Positions 15,192 through 22,754 of a DNA stretch of 22,754 nt are shown here, piece by piece. The position numbers and the translations under genes are program-made. This stretch comes from UBA5499 sp002426275. GTDB lineage: Bacteria; Bacillota; DTU084. Location of the stretch: contig CALASN010000069.1 in assembly GCA_937888735.1 (NCBI GenBank), positions 1-22,754 of the forward strand. Direction: 5' to 3'. The stretch's first letter is position 1; every line of letters begins with the position of its first letter. Below the pieces are notes generated by a model. It made no database searches. It was not told the origin of the DNA and saw only the letters and a list, made by a program, of their open reading frames with translations.

Positions 15192-16061
15192 TCACCACTT
15201 GTATCCCATGCTTAGCCGCTGGCTGCTGCCCACAGGATGGATTTTATATGCATAATTAACCGTATACCGTCCCTTGTCAACGCCGAAACCAAAGGTCGCG
15301 CTTTCTGGGGCAACTCCCGCCCGCAGCGCCAGGCCTCCGGACAGGGAGCGCTCTATGCCGGCCGCCAAAGAAGTAGCTCCTGACTCCGCGGACAATTCGC
15401 CGGAAAAAGTCCACCTGTTCCAAGCGTAAGCCGCTGCCAGACGCAGCTGAGGCCCGATTTTCAGTTTGCTGTGCTCTTCAGCTCCATCTATGTTTAGCTT
15501 TCCCGTGGAAACCAGGGGCAAATCCCGGATGACCGCCGCCAAGCGCAGAGACTTATAGCTGGAAAGCACGCCCAGATCGACGCAATAGGTTAAAGCCGCG
15601 AGGTTAAGGCTCTCGCTGCCGCCTTTGAGAGCATAGATTTTGTTAGTTACTCCCCAACTTCCTTGCGGCAAGGAGGAGAGCTTACCCCCGAGTCCCAAGG
15701 CGTAGACTCGCTCGCTATAAGGAAACCCTAAGGCGGCGCTCTCGTCCAGCTGGCTGAAGGCAGCGCCTAAAGTATATCCCCTGAAAGGAAATGCAGCCAA
15801 AGCGCCCGTCTGCGCAATATTCATCTGAAATGGATCCGCATGCACGGCCTCAGCCTGAATCCCCTTGACCTGCACCAGGCCGGCCGGGTTCCAAAGCACG
15901 GCCGCGGCGTCGTCAGCTAGAGCCGAATAGGCCGAGCCCATGGCCAGCGGCCTCACTCCCATGGCTTCCAACGCAAAACCGCCGATGCTCGCCCCTGCGT
16001 TAAAAGAAAGCAGCATAGCAAGCGACAGCAAAGCCAGGAACATTCTTGTCCGTTTTCCCAC
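15192..16061 (-). CDS. PorV/UPF0164-like outer-membrane beta-barrel
   Basis: This 289-residue barrel protein carries the classical start of the PorV/PorQ-UPF0164 group: after the signal peptide come AMGVRPLAMGSAYSALADD and AAAVLWNPAGL (33-62). These FadL-like barrels include PorV, which in Bacteroidetes carries type IX secretion substrates to the cell surface; others may be transport channels. The C-terminus is QRLSMGYKW, ending in an aromatic residue. GTG 16061 is chosen because GGAG lies eight bases upstream; the frame runs to GTG 16079. It lies 22 nt after the carbohydrate-binding gene and 32 nt before the first porin. No other type IX genes are in the window, so a secretion role is only a possibility. 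The family call is good. Confidence 0.75.
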   Translation of the reverse strand: MGKRTRMFLALLSLAMLLSFNAGASIGGFALEAMGVRPLAMGSAYSALADDAAAVLWNPAGLVQVKGIQAEAVHADPFQMNIAQTGALAAFPFRGYTLGAAFSQLDESAALGFPYSERVYALGLGGKLSSLPQGSWGVTNKIYALKGGSESLNLAALTYCVDLGVLSSYKSLRLAAVIRDLPLVSTGKLNIDGAEEHSKLKIGPQLRLAAAYAWNRWTFSGELSAESGATSLAAGIERSLSGGLALRAGVAPESATFGFGVDKGRYTVNYAYKIHPVGSSQRLSMGYKW

Positions 16062-16083
16062 CGCGATCTCTCCTTTCACTTTC

Positions 16084-17388
16084 TCAATTGGCTAATCCAA
16101 CGTATGATTCAACTTCAAGCCGATCCAAAAAGATTTCCGTCTCTGTCATGCCTCCTTGCACAACCAGCGCGTACAAAGTGAACGGATAATGGATAATCCC
16201 GTCTGCTGCCCCCGCCCAATGGCTGTTGGCGCTTTGGGGGCTGGAAACATCGCCGGACAGTTGCGTCCAGCCGCTACCTTTGATTTCTCCCAGCGGAAAT
16301 TGGAAAAGCTGGCCCGTCTGATCCCGCAGCCGCACGAATAGCTCCAGGGTATCGCCTCCGCTGCCTCGGGCCCAAACGCTCAGCTTTTTAGGCGCCCCCG
16401 GCAGACGCAGAGCGGGAGCAAAGCACTCCAGGTATACGTAATCTCTAGTGCCTCTATAAACTATCTTTAAGGCGCCGGAGCCGCTGTAAGCCGGATCTGC
16501 AACTTTGGAAAGCGCAGAAGCTGCGCCTCCGCCATTGTGATTAAATGCTTTCCAAGTATCCTCTCCCGGCTCAAATTCATCCACTACGGCCTTCTGAAGC
16601 AACAAATTCCCTTTGGTGGGCAGCAAAGTCAAGGTGGCGTTTCCGGACAAGGCGCCTGCTGAAGCTTCAATCTTCACCGTTCCTGGCTCTTTGCCGCTGA
16701 CGTAAGCTGCGGTACCAACGCCGTTTTTGATTTCAACTGGGGAAGCGATGCGGCCGCTCGTGGCGCTCAGAGTCACCTTTCCCTCTTTACGCGGCAAGCC
16801 CCAATGATCTTTGAGGAAAACGTTAATCTCCGTTTTACTCTCGCCGTCCGCCGATAAAAACGGCGCCTTTGCTGACAAATCCATGGTGGCCATGCTCAGA
16901 CCAACGAACCTGACGTAGAGTGGTTCGCCTCTGGAATTGTTCAAACGAAAATCGTTGCTATTGGAGCGATTTGTAAAGCGCGCATCCTTCAACCTAAAGG
17001 TATATGTCCGCCACTTGCGGCTATCTTCTCTAGGCGCGGAGCCGCCGCCGGTCCAGCTGCCGTTTTTTCCGTCGTAGGAGAGGGAAAACCCTGAGGCGCC
17101 GTTATCATAGTATTCAACTGTCACCAGCACATCCTGCTGACCTCCGTAGATATAGTAATCGTCAACGTCAAAATACAAGTAATACCTGTGCCCGGCCGGA
17201 TCTGTCTTCACACATCGGGCGCCGTCGATCTCAGCCGGTTCCCGGCTGCCATCGCCCACAGCGGAAAGCTTAAGCAGCTTCCCCTCGCCTGTATTAAAAT
17301 CCAAATAAGCGCCAAAGGGGACTTCCGCAGCGCAAGTCAAGCCTCCCCATAAAGCAAGCAAGACAAATACGGTGCTTACATAGCGCAT
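16084..17388 (-). CDS. secreted carbohydrate-binding/Ig-domain protein
   Basis: The predicted 434-residue secreted protein has a signal peptide (MRYVSTVFVLLALWGGLTCA). LTCA is a poor lipobox, so simple cleavage is likelier. Residues about 22-168 form a beta-sandwich with VTVEYYDNGASGFSLSYDG and a later DFRLNN...LYVRFVGL pair. The same pattern recurs in the large surface protein at the cluster start. Residues about 176-257 are a Big_1-type Ig domain (KTEINVFLKDHWGLPRKEGK, VTLSATSGRI). The last ~170 residues (VVDEFEPGEDTW to ADGIIHYPFTLYALVV) resemble a galactose-binding/CBM domain. No catalytic residues are evident. GAGGAGG eight bases before ATG 17388 fixes the start. It lies 31 nt after the glycosidase and probably binds the polysaccharide that enzyme cleaves. 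Confidence 0.6.
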   Translation of the reverse strand: MRYVSTVFVLLALWGGLTCAAEVPFGAYLDFNTGEGKLLKLSAVGDGSREPAEIDGARCVKTDPAGHRYYLYFDVDDYYIYGGQQDVLVTVEYYDNGASGFSLSYDGKNGSWTGGGSAPREDSRKWRTYTFRLKDARFTNRSNSNDFRLNNSRGEPLYVRFVGLSMATMDLSAKAPFLSADGESKTEINVFLKDHWGLPRKEGKVTLSATSGRIASPVEIKNGVGTAAYVSGKEPGTVKIEASAGALSGNATLTLLPTKGNLLLQKAVVDEFEPGEDTWKAFNHNGGGAASALSKVADPAYSGSGALKIVYRGTRDYVYLECFAPALRLPGAPKKLSVWARGSGGDTLELFVRLRDQTGQLFQFPLGEIKGSGWTQLSGDVSSPQSANSHWAGAADGIIHYPFTLYALVVQGGMTETEIFLDRLEVESYVGLAN

Positions 17389-17419
17389 AGTTGTACCCTC
17401 CTCTCTGTCCTCGCCTGCG

Positions 17420-19681
17420 CTATTGCTCTTCAATGTGCTCTACCTTGGTCACAACCACATCTGGACTAGACAGGCCCGTGATGAACTGTGGAAATGGTCT
17501 CGCCACAAGAGACGCGCAATTGGACTTAATATTCTTCCCGTTGCCAACCCAATCAATCAGTCGCTTTTGGCTGTCATCTGCGAACTCCAAGACGACTTTG
17601 AAATCATTGTTCCGCAAATAGCCGCCCTGGTCTTTATCCGTTGGCTTTGAACGGACGTAATCTTTGCTTTCGGTTGACCAAACGGCGAGCATATAGCCGG
17701 ACGCATCTTCAAAGACATAGATTTGCACTTGCTCGGCTGAAGTCTGAATCTGTTCTCTGAACTGCCGTCCTTTGAGCATTCTGGCGGCAGTCGCGTAGGC
17801 CAGATAACTTGGCTTAGGGCTGAAATCATTTCTGAGCAGTCCGAAATTATGCTCCGGATTTGCCCCGTCCGTTCCATCGCATAAAAAATCATAGTAAATC
17901 AAACCTTTAAGATGCGGATAGCGCATGGCGATGAGATAAGTCCGCATTACCATCGCGGCCTGAGTGCGCTCGTCCTGTCCCCTCCCGCCGGTGCTGGTGG
18001 TAAAGCCAAACTCTGTGAGCCAACTGGTCAAAGGCCGGCGTTCGGGATGATCTCCGGCATATTTATCTACCAATCCCTTCCCGCGCTTAAGTGCGACGTG
18101 GAGATTAGCAAAGGGCTCGGGATCGCCGTACGTTGTGTAACCAAGATCCGGCGAGTGCGGGCTCACATAGGGATGCTGGCTGAAGCCGTCCATGTATTGC
18201 CAGCCGCCTGCAGCCAAAACAGAACCGATGTACCCGGTGTTCATGCCCCCGCCGACTCCGGCGCCTCCGATGCCGATGATGTGCGCCTCCGGATCAACCT
18301 CTTTGGCTGCGAGATACGATGCCTGCAACAGCGGAAAATACTGGTCTACTGGATCGTAAGCGTTGGGTTCGTTATATACTTCCCAGTGTTTGACAACATC
18401 TTTGTACCTGTCCACAGTGGCGCGGACATAGCCTTGCCAGCCGGCTAAGCCTTCAGGCGTAGAAGGGAATTTCCCCTGGTCATAAAACCGGTTGGTGTAG
18501 CTTAAGATCAGCAAAGGGTTAATCCCCATGGCGAAAGCATGCTGGATGTAAGTATCGTAAAAGGCAGGAAATTCGTAAATTCCCTTTTGCTTTTCCACAG
18601 AGCTCCAATACACCTCGTCGCGGATCCAAGCCGCTCCGGCAAGCTTTGCCAGCCGCAAGAGCGGATCCGGACCCACATCCTGCAGGCGGCTCTGCAGCCA
18701 GCCCTGGGCAAAATGCGTGCAGACGCCGAAGATGGACTCTCGCTCTTGAGCGGGAGAGCTCGGCAGCAGAACGGCTATGTCTGTTTCCTTCTTTGCCAGC
18801 TCCTCTTGCCCACTCTTTACGGTCACTGCGTAACGATAATAGCCGTACTCGGAAAAACTCACGGGAAAAGCCTGTTGAAAGCGGCCGAGCCGATCCACGC
18901 CGCTTGAAAATGTCCGCGCGTAAATCTCTTCACCAGAGAAATTGCTGATTGCCACTTCAATGGCAAGCGACGAGTCGCGGAAGGCAGCGCCGGCAGCGCC
19001 GGTGAGAAGCAGCTGTCTTTCCCCCAGCCCTTCCCAGATCAAAGGCTGGAATTCCGGAAAGAGCGCAACCTGAACTTCCGTCGCCGGATCTGCCGCCGCA
19101 TACTGCCAGCCTTGCTCACTAATGAGCCGCGCAGGCTGCTCCCTGTACGTAAAATACCCGATGGCAGGCGAGCCGTCCGTCCATTTGCCGCCTGAGGAGC
19201 CGGGCAAATTATCGCCCGTGGCTTTATCATAAGCGGCAAAGGAGATCGCAGCCTGACCAGACGCCTGATTGAAAAGCCGGGCCGCTACTTTGAGGATCGT
19301 CTGTTTACCGTCAGAATCTACCAGGGAAAACTGCTCGGCTTGGAGAGGCACTGTGTTGTATTGTTTTCCATCCCAAACTTTGAAGGTTACGCGCCGCCCT
19401 TCCACTTCCAATACGTGGCTGGGACGCAGGGGAGAGCTGAAACAATCTCCCCCGGCGCCCTCGGCGCCTGCGGCAGAGAGCAGGAGCGCAAAATCTCTGG
19501 CTGCGGTTTTCTCCGCTCTCCAAGACAAATTGAATGTGAGAAAATGATCTTCGCTCTTTACTTCGATGGCTGAAATCGCATCATTCTGGCCAAAAGAACT
19601 GAAAGTCGCGGCCTGAGCTAGGCCAGAGATGAACAGCACAGCTGACAATAACAAAGCAGACTTGGCACTTACTTTGAACAT
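17420..19681 (-). CDS. secreted clan-A glycoside hydrolase (GH39/GH5-like)
   Basis: This 753-residue enzyme has a signal peptide (MFKVSAKSALLLSAVLFISG, cleaved near AQA-A). Residues about 30-180 form a beta-sandwich ending in GYFTYREQ, which recalls the DOMON-like modules of the upstream surface protein. Residues ~200-310 are another beta domain, and ~312-640 a TIM barrel. HWEVYNEPN holds the likely acid/base Glu438 and WLTEFGF the likely nucleophile Glu557, the spacing and motif form of clan GH-A retaining enzymes. GH39 is the nearest guess, GH5-type alternatives remain. A small beta domain finishes the protein. The ATG at 19681 with GGGGG six bases upstream was chosen because the extended frame lacks protein-like sequence before the signal peptide. 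It starts 26 nt after the surface-protein gene. Substrate unknown. Confidence 0.8.
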   Translation of the reverse strand: MFKVSAKSALLLSAVLFISGLAQAATFSSFGQNDAISAIEVKSEDHFLTFNLSWRAEKTAARDFALLLSAAGAEGAGGDCFSSPLRPSHVLEVEGRRVTFKVWDGKQYNTVPLQAEQFSLVDSDGKQTILKVAARLFNQASGQAAISFAAYDKATGDNLPGSSGGKWTDGSPAIGYFTYREQPARLISEQGWQYAAADPATEVQVALFPEFQPLIWEGLGERQLLLTGAAGAAFRDSSLAIEVAISNFSGEEIYARTFSSGVDRLGRFQQAFPVSFSEYGYYRYAVTVKSGQEELAKKETDIAVLLPSSPAQERESIFGVCTHFAQGWLQSRLQDVGPDPLLRLAKLAGAAWIRDEVYWSSVEKQKGIYEFPAFYDTYIQHAFAMGINPLLILSYTNRFYDQGKFPSTPEGLAGWQGYVRATVDRYKDVVKHWEVYNEPNAYDPVDQYFPLLQASYLAAKEVDPEAHIIGIGGAGVGGGMNTGYIGSVLAAGGWQYMDGFSQHPYVSPHSPDLGYTTYGDPEPFANLHVALKRGKGLVDKYAGDHPERRPLTSWLTEFGFTTSTGGRGQDERTQAAMVMRTYLIAMRYPHLKGLIYYDFLCDGTDGANPEHNFGLLRNDFSPKPSYLAYATAARMLKGRQFREQIQTSAEQVQIYVFEDASGYMLAVWSTESKDYVRSKPTDKDQGGYLRNNDFKVVLEFADDSQKRLIDWVGNGKNIKSNCASLVARPFPQFITGLSSPDVVVTKVEHIEEQ

Positions 19682-19707
19682 CAGTCTCCCCCTTCCTTGC
19701 GGGCTCA

Positions 19708-22700
19708 TCAGTATAACACTACCACCATTCTTTTGGCGTCTGCGATCCGCGGCGCGTGAACGGGACTTTCGGCCACAATGCGTACTATATACGAGCCTTG
19801 AGGTACGATCCCGCCGTGATCGTCTCGCCCGTTCCAAAGGGCAACGTGCTCTCCGGCTGCCAGCTCTCCCAAAAAGCCTGTATGGAGCCTGCGGCCTTGG
19901 AGATTATAGATCCCAACTCTGACCGTGCCTCGCTGAGTTAGGGTGAAGCCGATCTTAACCTCTCCTCTGAAGGTTTGGCGGCCGGGAGAGAAGGGATTGG
20001 GCGCCAGACCTAAGTTCTTAATGGCGAAGATGCTGCTGTCTAAAGATCCAATCTCAAAGGAGTAAACGTCGGACCGGCTTAGGTTTCCGGCCTCATCGAC
20101 GGCCTCCACTTTCCAGTACCAGCTGCCGCCGGCAAGCTCTTTCAGTTCCAGCGAGGCGCCGCCCACTCTTTCGCTTGTCGCTCCGGCAAGCTCAGAATTG
20201 CGCCCGTATGTTACCCTATACGCCACAGCGTCCTGCACAGCTGCCCACTGTAAGACTACGTTTGCAGTTGAGAGCGACTTGCCCTCGTTAGGCCAGACCA
20301 GCTCCGGCTTGGCAGGCGGGGCGTTTTTTACTCGCAGGGCGCCTTCCACAGGCGGCTGGCCGGAGACAGTCAAAACAAAGCTATAGGCGCCGTCTGCGGC
20401 AAATTGTCCGCTGCTCTTGCCATCCCACGAGATCTGTACCTGGCCTGGGACAAAGCTCCGCTGGATTCTGGCCACTTCCGTTTGTCCTTGGAAAATAGCC
20501 AGTTCGGCCGCGATCTCGGCTGCGGCGTTAAATTTGATCACGAATTCATCCTGAATCCCGTCGCCATTGGCCGGCGAAATGCTTGCGTAGGGGATCTCCA
20601 TCATTCCGAAGGCTGCGTCAGGGTTATAGTTTATAACCCGCGGTTCAGTTTTTTCAGACGGATTCCCGTAGCGATCCGTGAGATAGAGACGAATTTCGTT
20701 GGCTCCGGCCTCAAGATATACTTGATCGATGGCAAAAGTGCCGTCTTTCAAAACCGGTACTTTCTCCAAAAGCTCACCGCGCACCTTCACCTGCGCGGGG
20801 GCGCCGTTTACTTCCACGAACAGAAAAGCGTCGCCTGACAAATCCGTCCTGCCTTTCAGCGAGATCCAGTCCAAGTTGTGTTCGCCGTCTGCAAGCGGGT
20901 AGATAATGATAGGCGGATTGGGAGCGGTTGAGACTAACTTTACGTTGAATGATTTTTCAAACTGCTTATTGGCTGCGGTCAGAAACTGGAACACAACTCT
21001 GTAAGTACCGTCGGCCATGGGCTCCCCTGTCTGGAGCCGCGGTTCCCAGCTGTATGCTTGCGCTCCGATTTGAGGCTCTTCTTCCGCCAGAGTCTGCACT
21101 AAAGAGCCGCCTGGCGCGAAAATCTTGATGGTAGCCAGCGCCGCTTCCTGCAGGCTGTATGCTATGGCCACCTTGCTCTCTCCTCGCGCGGACAGCTCCT
21201 GAGGATTTACCCGCAGAGCTTGATAGGGACTGCTGGAATATACGTAGTAACCTTCGGGATATTCGGCTTCTCCAGTGTAGTTGCCGTCTCCCCCGCCTGG
21301 AGCAGTATCGTTCCAGGTATTTTCTTTGAACGCGAAACGAATGACAAAATCGTCGGCCAGCAAGTTCCAGTAGCTTCTTGGAACCCTGAACTCGCTGAGC
21401 GTTCCGTTCATGCTGTTCCACAGCTCGCTAGGTCTGCCGGCGTCCGGCAGAGGATTGCTCCAGCCGCCCGAACCATTACTCACCGCCACTCCAAACCAAT
21501 TGGAACCTGCCCCGTGTACCCTGCCTTTGGTAGGCAGAACCCAGCTGCCGTAGCTTTCTACGCCGGCCACGCTGAGACTGTCCGTATCCGCCAACAAAAA
21601 CCAATCCCGATCGCCGCTAGCGCCCGTGCCGTCCTGCCGCCAATCGATTCTGAAATAAAGGTACTCGGCATCGTGGGTCACCCAAACCCGCTTAATGCCT
21701 CGTATTTTTTTCCCGTTATCCCGATGCTCATAGATCCGCACAGCGCCAACCCAATCGCTGGGATCGCCGTCGATGGCGATCTGTTGGCTGGCGGGCTTCG
21801 TCAGTTCAAAGGCCTGCTGGACTGTTCCGTTTTCCGAAACTGCCAGTTCCCACTCTTGAGTGAGATAGCCCATGGCCTCGATTCCCACTCGGTAAGCTCC
21901 CGCAGGCAAAGCGTTGAAAACCGCGACGCCCATATTGTCAGTCGTCGCCGAAAAGACTATGTTCTCGTATTCTGTGGAGCTCACAGTGACCGTCGCCTCT
22001 GGCAAAGGCACGCCGATTATTTGATCCACAACCGTGGCGCGAAAGTCACCTGTGGCAAAACCATTGGCAGCCACAGCGTGCACATATAAATCCTGCTCTT
22101 GATCCGAAGAATCCACAACGATCCGCAAATCGTTGCCGCCAAGCTTGCCGCCTGGCGCAAACTCAGGAAGCCGGAAAGACGCGCTTTCCCAAATCAAATT
22201 ATTGCCCCGGGAAATCTGCGGGCTGGCTTGCAGCTGGCCTTGGGCATCGTAATATTCAAGATGAAACGGCGTTGTCCCCTCGTCGTAGTATGTGACCTTA
22301 AAGTCGACGCCAGAGGTCAACTCTTGATAAAACGTCCGGCTTAAGGACAAATAGATGGAATCATTGCCAGTTTTCAAATCAGTCCGTCTGGCAGGCTGGC
22401 CCCTGAAATCATCGTAAATTGTCGCCCCGCCTTCCCCCAGCCCCCAATAGATGCCCGCTTCTTCCACAGGAGAGCTGAAACGAACGCTTGCTCCCTCAAC
22501 GGCATCAGCGGCCCTGCCGCTATAGGTGAAATACCCTTGGGGATATTGAGAGTTTGTCGTATACTTGTTATCGCCCGTGCCCGGAGCCGTATCGTTCCAG
22601 GTCATTTCTTTGAACGCGAAACGAATGACAAAATCGTCGGCCAGCAAGTTCCAGGCGCTTCTTTTAACGCGGAACTCGCTGAACGTTCCGTTCATGCTGT

Positions 22701-22721
22701 TCCAAAGCTCACTGGGCCTCG
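19708..22721 (-). CDS. modular surface/secreted protein, 5'-truncated by the contig end
   Basis: About 1,003 codons are present; the N-terminus, with any signal peptide, is missing. Residue numbers count from the ATG at 22695, which is internal. Modules in order are: the end of a CBM9/DOMON-like domain (1-60); a sandwich with YYD and DLRIVVD motifs (70-210); a carboxypeptidase-regulatory domain (218-297); a full CBM9/DOMON-like domain (IDGDPSDW, 307-500); FlgD-type Ig domain 1 (500-590); an Ig/glucodextranase-like domain (595-690); FlgD-type Ig domain 2 (695-790); FN3 (795-885); and a C-terminal FlgD-type domain (890-995), with WNGRDDHGGIVPQGSYIVR. Bacteroidetes type IX sorting domains often resemble that last domain. 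It probably binds carbohydrate on the cell surface and heads the visible cluster. Confidence 0.75.
21321..21370 (-). repeat. 50-nt perfect intragenic direct repeat, copy B
   Basis: Identical to 22605-22654, 1,284 bases (428 codons) away in the same frame. It lies in the DOMON-like domain coding for LLADDFVIRFAFKE. Confidence 0.95.
22605..22654 (-). repeat. 50-nt perfect intragenic direct repeat, copy A
   Basis: Identical to 21321-21370. It is part of the truncated DOMON-like copy running into the contig end at 22721. Confidence 0.95.
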
Positions 22722-22754
22722 AGATCGGAAGAGCGTCGTGTAGGGAAAGAGTGT
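22722..22754. other. Illumina TruSeq adapter (sequencing artefact)
   Basis: The last 33 bases start AGATCGGAAGAGC and continue GTCGTGTAGGGAAAGAGTG, then T at 22754. This is the Illumina universal adapter. It is not genomic, and the biological sequence ends at 22721. The adapter breaks the reading frame of the surface protein. Confidence 0.98.

Noticed and set aside
21220..22089. 289-codon open frame on the + strand
   Set aside because: It lies antisense to the modular surface protein, which has clear domains; the frame has no ribosome site or recognisable motif.
22537..22743. 68-codon frame on the + strand at the right edge
   Set aside because: It is antisense to the surface protein and its last codons are adapter sequence.

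Overview
The window looks like the end of an assembled contig from a diderm (outer-membrane-bearing) anaerobe. Four proteins look like outer-membrane beta-barrels: signal peptide, beta-rich body and an aromatic C-terminal residue (W, Y, Y, W). Several other genes resemble Firmicutes sugar-utilisation genes: an AraC regulator, an ArsR-type regulator with a beta-rich C-terminal domain next to a DUF4965 protein, and strong AGGAGG-type ribosome sites. A diderm Firmicutes lineage (Limnochordia/Hydrogenisporia-like) is my best guess, but it is inferred from gene content only. The last 33 bases (22722-22754) are Illumina TruSeq adapter, not genome.

Layout. 1-92: possible 3' tail of a + strand gene. 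157-2045 (- strand): flavin reductase, a 530-bp non-coding stretch rich in inverted repeats, and a SIMPL-domain protein. 2196-5613 (- strand): a three-gene operon of cytosolic six-hairpin glycosidase-like protein, EamA transporter and AraC regulator. It is preceded by a promoter with a perfect TTTGGC-N5-GCCAAA dyad between its -35 and -10 boxes. 5885-6604 (- strand): a small outer-membrane barrel with its own promoter and terminator. 6818-9831: a divergent pair, the ArsR-like regulator (-) and a DUF4965/glutaminase-A-like protein (+). The + gene has an exact-consensus TTGACA-17-TATAAT promoter. 9931-11307 (- strand): sugar-type ABC solute-binding protein. 11516-22721 (- strand): a tight cluster of six secreted or outer-membrane proteins, cut off by the contig end.

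How the genes fit together. In the large cluster, transcription runs from beyond the right edge leftwards with gaps of only 17-32 nt. It encodes a modular surface protein (CBM9/DOMON-like, carboxypeptidase-regulatory, FN3 and FlgD-type modules), a secreted clan-A glycosidase, a secreted carbohydrate-binding/Ig protein, a PorV/UPF0164-like barrel and two related porin-like barrels with N-terminal coiled coils. The solute-binding protein follows after a 208-nt gap. The simplest reading is an outer-membrane glycan-binding, cleavage and uptake locus in a non-Bacteroidetes diderm, with no SusC/SusD seen. A speculative extra is that the PorV-like protein helps export or attach the FlgD-domain protein. 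The two smaller glycosidase loci, each with its own regulator, suggest the organism specialises in plant or microbial oligosaccharides.
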